From positions 1 through 16,503 of the forward strand of contig DKAI01000146.1 of assembly GCA_002450755.1 (NCBI GenBank): a stretch of 16,503 nt of DNA, written 5' to 3'. Positions within the stretch are counted from its first letter, which is position 1. Each line of letters starts with the position of its first letter. The position numbers were made by a program, and so were the translations under genes. Positions 14,237 to 16,503 of this stretch are shown here, one piece after another. The DNA is from Deltaproteobacteria bacterium UBA6930. GTDB taxonomy: Bacteria; Myxococcota_A; UBA9160; UBA6930. Under the pieces are notes generated by a model. It ran no database searches, had not been told where the DNA came from, and saw nothing but the letters and a program-made list of their open reading frames with translations.

Positions 14237-15055
14237 TCAGGCCGCCGAGTCTAGGATTTTTGCCAAGCGTAGTGCTCCTTTTTCGATTTTCCCAGTGCCT
14301 GCAGGCTTTCCGTCAATTTTCACTAAGGTCATTATGCCTCTCACCGCATTCGCGACGATCACTTCTTGAGAGCTTTGAAGAAGGTCGGTAGTTACTACTC
14401 CTTCAATAACGAAGGGATCCTTTTCCAAAAGAATCTGCCGTGCCACCCCCCGAACAGGTCCATTGCAAAGCGGCGGAGTTACGAAATACCCTTCTTCATT
14501 TAATACAAATAAATTAGTTTTGCTCCCTTCTATTAGCAATCCTGCTGAGTTTGCAATTAGGACTTCATCGATTGAACTTTTTCGTATGTGCGTGCGGGCT
14601 CTTTCGATTACCGGAGAATAGGAAAGTTTTGCTCCATGAGTTCCGTTATCACCCTCATGAAACTCGTCGTAGGTTACGGCTGTCCAAGATTTCTTCCCCG
14701 CAAAGAGTCTTCTGAACCTGCCTAATAGTCGAACTTCTCTGTGCTCTCCTCGAGCCGCGTCCACCCTCACAATGCCGGAGCCCGTGCCGAAAGCTCTCTT
14801 TCCTATCCGGAACATTGCCTCCGCGCAGCGGTCCGATCTTAGAGAACCTAAGCCCAGCGCAGCGGCGTCCTTGCTTAGCCGCAAGGCAAGTTCCTTGCCA
14901 TGACGAATTCTTCCTGATGTAAATAGACCTGTCGTATAGCAGCGGGGGAGGAGTTGAGGGGGAGTGGTTGTCCATTCCCCATCAAGCCAGAAAATTTGAT
15001 CAGTTATATCCGATTCCGATGGAGGATCTCCACTAGCGGTTACTGAGCGGGACAT
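14237..15055 (-). CDS. Class IV PLP-dependent aminotransferase (branched-chain / aminodeoxychorismate lyase family)
   Basis: A fold-type IV PLP enzyme of about 272 residues. The family includes branched-chain aminotransferase, D-amino acid aminotransferase and 4-amino-4-deoxychorismate lyase (PabC). With the ATG at 15055 as residue 1, the PLP lysine is K143 in THGAKLSYSP, and the conserved Glu is E176 in LLIEGSKTNLF, followed by PLCNGPVRGVARQ (cofactor phosphate and loop region) and QEVIVANAVRGIMTL. The N-terminal LFTSGRIRHG corresponds to the usual LFET-R-hG element but lacks the ET pair, so substrate specificity is uncertain. The start is also uncertain: the frame is open from an ATG at 15118. 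Both starts lie inside the gltA 3' end and neither has a good ribosome site. I prefer 15055, which limits the overlap to 23 bases. It is translated in the run behind gltA. Confidence 0.85.
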   Translation of the reverse strand: MSRSVTASGDPPSESDITDQIFWLDGEWTTTPPQLLPRCYTTGLFTSGRIRHGKELALRLSKDAAALGLGSLRSDRCAEAMFRIGKRAFGTGSGIVRVDAARGEHREVRLLGRFRRLFAGKKSWTAVTYDEFHEGDNGTHGAKLSYSPVIERARTHIRKSSIDEVLIANSAGLLIEGSKTNLFVLNEEGYFVTPPLCNGPVRGVARQILLEKDPFVIEGVVTTDLLQSSQEVIVANAVRGIMTLVKIDGKPAGTGKIEKGALRLAKILDSAA

Positions 15056-16316
15056 AGTGTCGTTCGGCGGATCCAGTGTAGATCTGTCGTGGGCGTCCGA
15101 TTCTTTGTTTGTCCTCATGCATTTCTAGCCATTGGGCAATCCAGCCCGGGAGGCGTCCAAGGGCGAACATGACAGTAAACATATTCACAGGCGTTCCCAT
15201 GGCCTTGTAAATGACGCCGGAATAAAAATCCACATTTGGATAAAGCTTGCGCTCGCCAAAGTAATCGTCTTCCAAGGCTAGTTCTTCAAGTTCCATCGCA
15301 ATTTCTAGGAGCTTGCTCTGGACTCCCAAGCTCGAGAGGACTTCGTGGGCGGATTTTCTTAAGATTCTTGCTCTGGGGTCGTAATTTTTGTAGACGCGGT
15401 GCCCGAAACCCATCAGTCGACTGGTGTCGTCATTAGATTTAGCTCGTTCCACAAACTGTTTTGCCGTGAGACCTTCTTCGGCTATCGATTCCAACATTTC
15501 TATGACTTCCTGATTGGCTCCTCCATGTCGAGGTCCCCAAAGGGCGCTAATTCCGGCGGAGATAGCCCCAAAGAGATTGACCATAGATGAGCCAACCAAT
15601 CTAACTGTGCTCGTGGAGCAGTTTTGCTCGTGATCTGCGTGCAGAATCAGAAGCATATCTATTGCCTTTTGGATAACGGGATCTACTTCATATTTTTCGC
15701 AGGGCGTCGCAAACATCATCTGCAAAAAATTTCCTACATAGGACAGTTTGTTATCGGGATACATAAAAGGTTGTCCCATAGAATGCTTATAGGCGTACGA
15801 GGCAATCGTGGGAAGTTTCGCGAGTAGTCGATGCACGGAAATTTCTACCTGGCGCGAGTCTCTGGGATCCAGGGAGTCAGGATAGAAAGTAGCTAGCGCC
15901 CCAACCGCAGCTGCACATGCGGCCATTGGGTGTGCATCTTTAGGTAGCGCACTAAAGAGGCGTTTGAAATCTTCATGAACCATTGTGTGGGTCCGAATAG
16001 ATTCAGTAAAGGTGGCTAGTTCTTCAGGAGAAGGTAAATCGCCGTTTACAAGAAGGTAGCTGACTTCAAGAAAGGAACTGTTTTCGGCAAGTTCTTCTAT
16101 CGGGTACCCGCGGTACCGCAAAATACCCTCCTCACCGTTTATGAAAGTGATCTGGCTCTCGCAACTACCGGTATTTCCATAGCCAGGGTCCATTGTGATC
16201 AGCCCAGTCGCACTGCGGAGCTGTCCGCAGTCGACGGCTTTTTCGCCTTCAGATCCTTCAATCAAGGGAAGCTCGATTTCTTTCCCCTCGTAGTGGAGTT
16301 TCGCAGTCTGCCCCAT
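15033..16316 (-). CDS. gltA: Citrate synthase (type II, GltA-like)
   Basis: Condenses acetyl-CoA and oxaloacetate to citrate, the entry step of the TCA cycle; cytoplasmic. The 427 residues equal the length of E. coli GltA and align almost without gaps. Catalytic and substrate residues are in place: H229 region (HADHEQN), H264 (GPRHGGANQE), H306 with FGHRVYKNYDPRA, D363 (NVDFYSG) and R408/R410 near the C-terminus. C206 in FATPCEKYEV occupies the position of the Cys linked to NADH inhibition in the E. coli enzyme, which suggests the hexameric, NADH-regulated type II form. The N-terminal small beta domain (residues 1-60, ending in SCESQITFI) is also type II. The ATG at 16316 has AAGGAG 6 bases upstream, a strong site. 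It heads the minus-strand gene run down to 11467. Confidence 0.97.
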   Translation of the reverse strand: MGQTAKLHYEGKEIELPLIEGSEGEKAVDCGQLRSATGLITMDPGYGNTGSCESQITFINGEEGILRYRGYPIEELAENSSFLEVSYLLVNGDLPSPEELATFTESIRTHTMVHEDFKRLFSALPKDAHPMAACAAAVGALATFYPDSLDPRDSRQVEISVHRLLAKLPTIASYAYKHSMGQPFMYPDNKLSYVGNFLQMMFATPCEKYEVDPVIQKAIDMLLILHADHEQNCSTSTVRLVGSSMVNLFGAISAGISALWGPRHGGANQEVIEMLESIAEEGLTAKQFVERAKSNDDTSRLMGFGHRVYKNYDPRARILRKSAHEVLSSLGVQSKLLEIAMELEELALEDDYFGERKLYPNVDFYSGVIYKAMGTPVNMFTVMFALGRLPGWIAQWLEMHEDKQRIGRPRQIYTGSAERHYVPLSNR

Positions 16317-16503
16317 TTCATTCTCCTTCTGTTCATCCGCAGTCTCGTCCCAGCCGCGCCCCTGTATCGTGCTTCAGGCGGGACGTGACTTGCAACTGCG
16401 GTTTTGCTGCGGGTGCGAGTCGTGGCCGGGAAGTACGGTTCATGACGCGCCGAATCGTAGAGACACAAATTTAGCGGAGAGGAGGCAGTCTCACAGCCTT
16501 TTA
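16317..16503 (-). promoter_or_regulatory. Region upstream of gltA, probable promoter region
   Basis: 187 bases between the gltA start and the right edge. Apart from the AAGGAG ribosome site next to gltA I found no -35/-10 pair with normal spacing; TTGCAA and GATACA occur on the minus strand but about 21 bases apart. A 68-codon frame crosses it and enters gltA in another frame; its Arg-rich translation looks like chance. The gene to the right is outside the window. Confidence 0.3.

Noticed and set aside
16262..16468. 68-codon minus-strand frame entering gltA
   Set aside because: Arg-rich translation, overlaps gltA in another frame and lies over its ribosome site; probably chance.
1..16503. 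tRNA or rRNA genes, CRISPR arrays, insertion sequences, prophage or defence genes
   Set aside because: I looked on both strands and saw no repeat-spacer pattern, transposase, integrase or cloverleaf; almost all of the sequence is accounted for by metabolic and membrane genes.

Overview
The window is a gene-dense chromosomal segment of an aerobic Gram-negative bacterium. It holds 17 protein-coding genes, one of them cut by the left edge, and no RNA gene, CRISPR array or mobile element that I can see. The heme A synthase points to an aa3-type respiratory chain. A DUF1329 protein with a signal peptide points to an outer membrane. The elongation factor G resembles the mitochondrial EFG1 / spdEFG1 group of spirochaetes, planctomycetes and deltaproteobacteria (AHIDSGKTT P-loop, HKKQSGG in domain IV). 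Together with two SDR enzymes, a luciferase-like oxidoreductase and DUF1329, this suggests a deltaproteobacterium in the old sense (Myxococcota, Binatota or a similar uncultured lineage). That placement is inference.

Layout: (1) 1-3970, plus strand: tail of an unrecognised gene, fusA, ubiE/menG, and an alpha/beta hydrolase whose nucleophile elbow has Gly instead of Ser. (2) 3991-5664: a TerB-like protein (minus), an ArsC/YfgD-type reductase (plus) and a TVP38/TMEM64 membrane protein (minus). The last two overlap tail to tail by 4 bases. (3) 5665-5872: the largest fully contained intergenic region, then a (3R)-hydroxyacyl-CoA dehydrogenase-like SDR (plus). (4) 6782-8209, minus strand: ctaA/COX15 followed after 3 bases by a small unrecognised gene with a TTG start. 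(5) 8262-11438, plus strand: an ABC exporter ATPase and permease, overlapping by 4 bases, then the exported DUF1329 protein. (6) 16316 down to 11467, minus strand: a probable operon gltA, class IV aminotransferase, HSD10-like SDR, LLM flavin/F420 oxidoreductase and a TIGR01777 epimerase-like protein.

The genes fit general aerobic metabolism: TCA cycle entry (gltA), quinone methylation (ubiE), cytochrome oxidase cofactor synthesis (ctaA), acyl-CoA/steroid-type redox chemistry (two SDRs, LLM) and envelope export (ABC, DUF1329). No clear defence or secretion system is present. The points most worth a second look are the Ser-to-Gly hydrolase next to ubiE, the unrecognised gene coupled to ctaA, a 16-base-period direct repeat that sets the C-terminus of the TIGR01777 gene, and TTG starts on three operon-internal genes.
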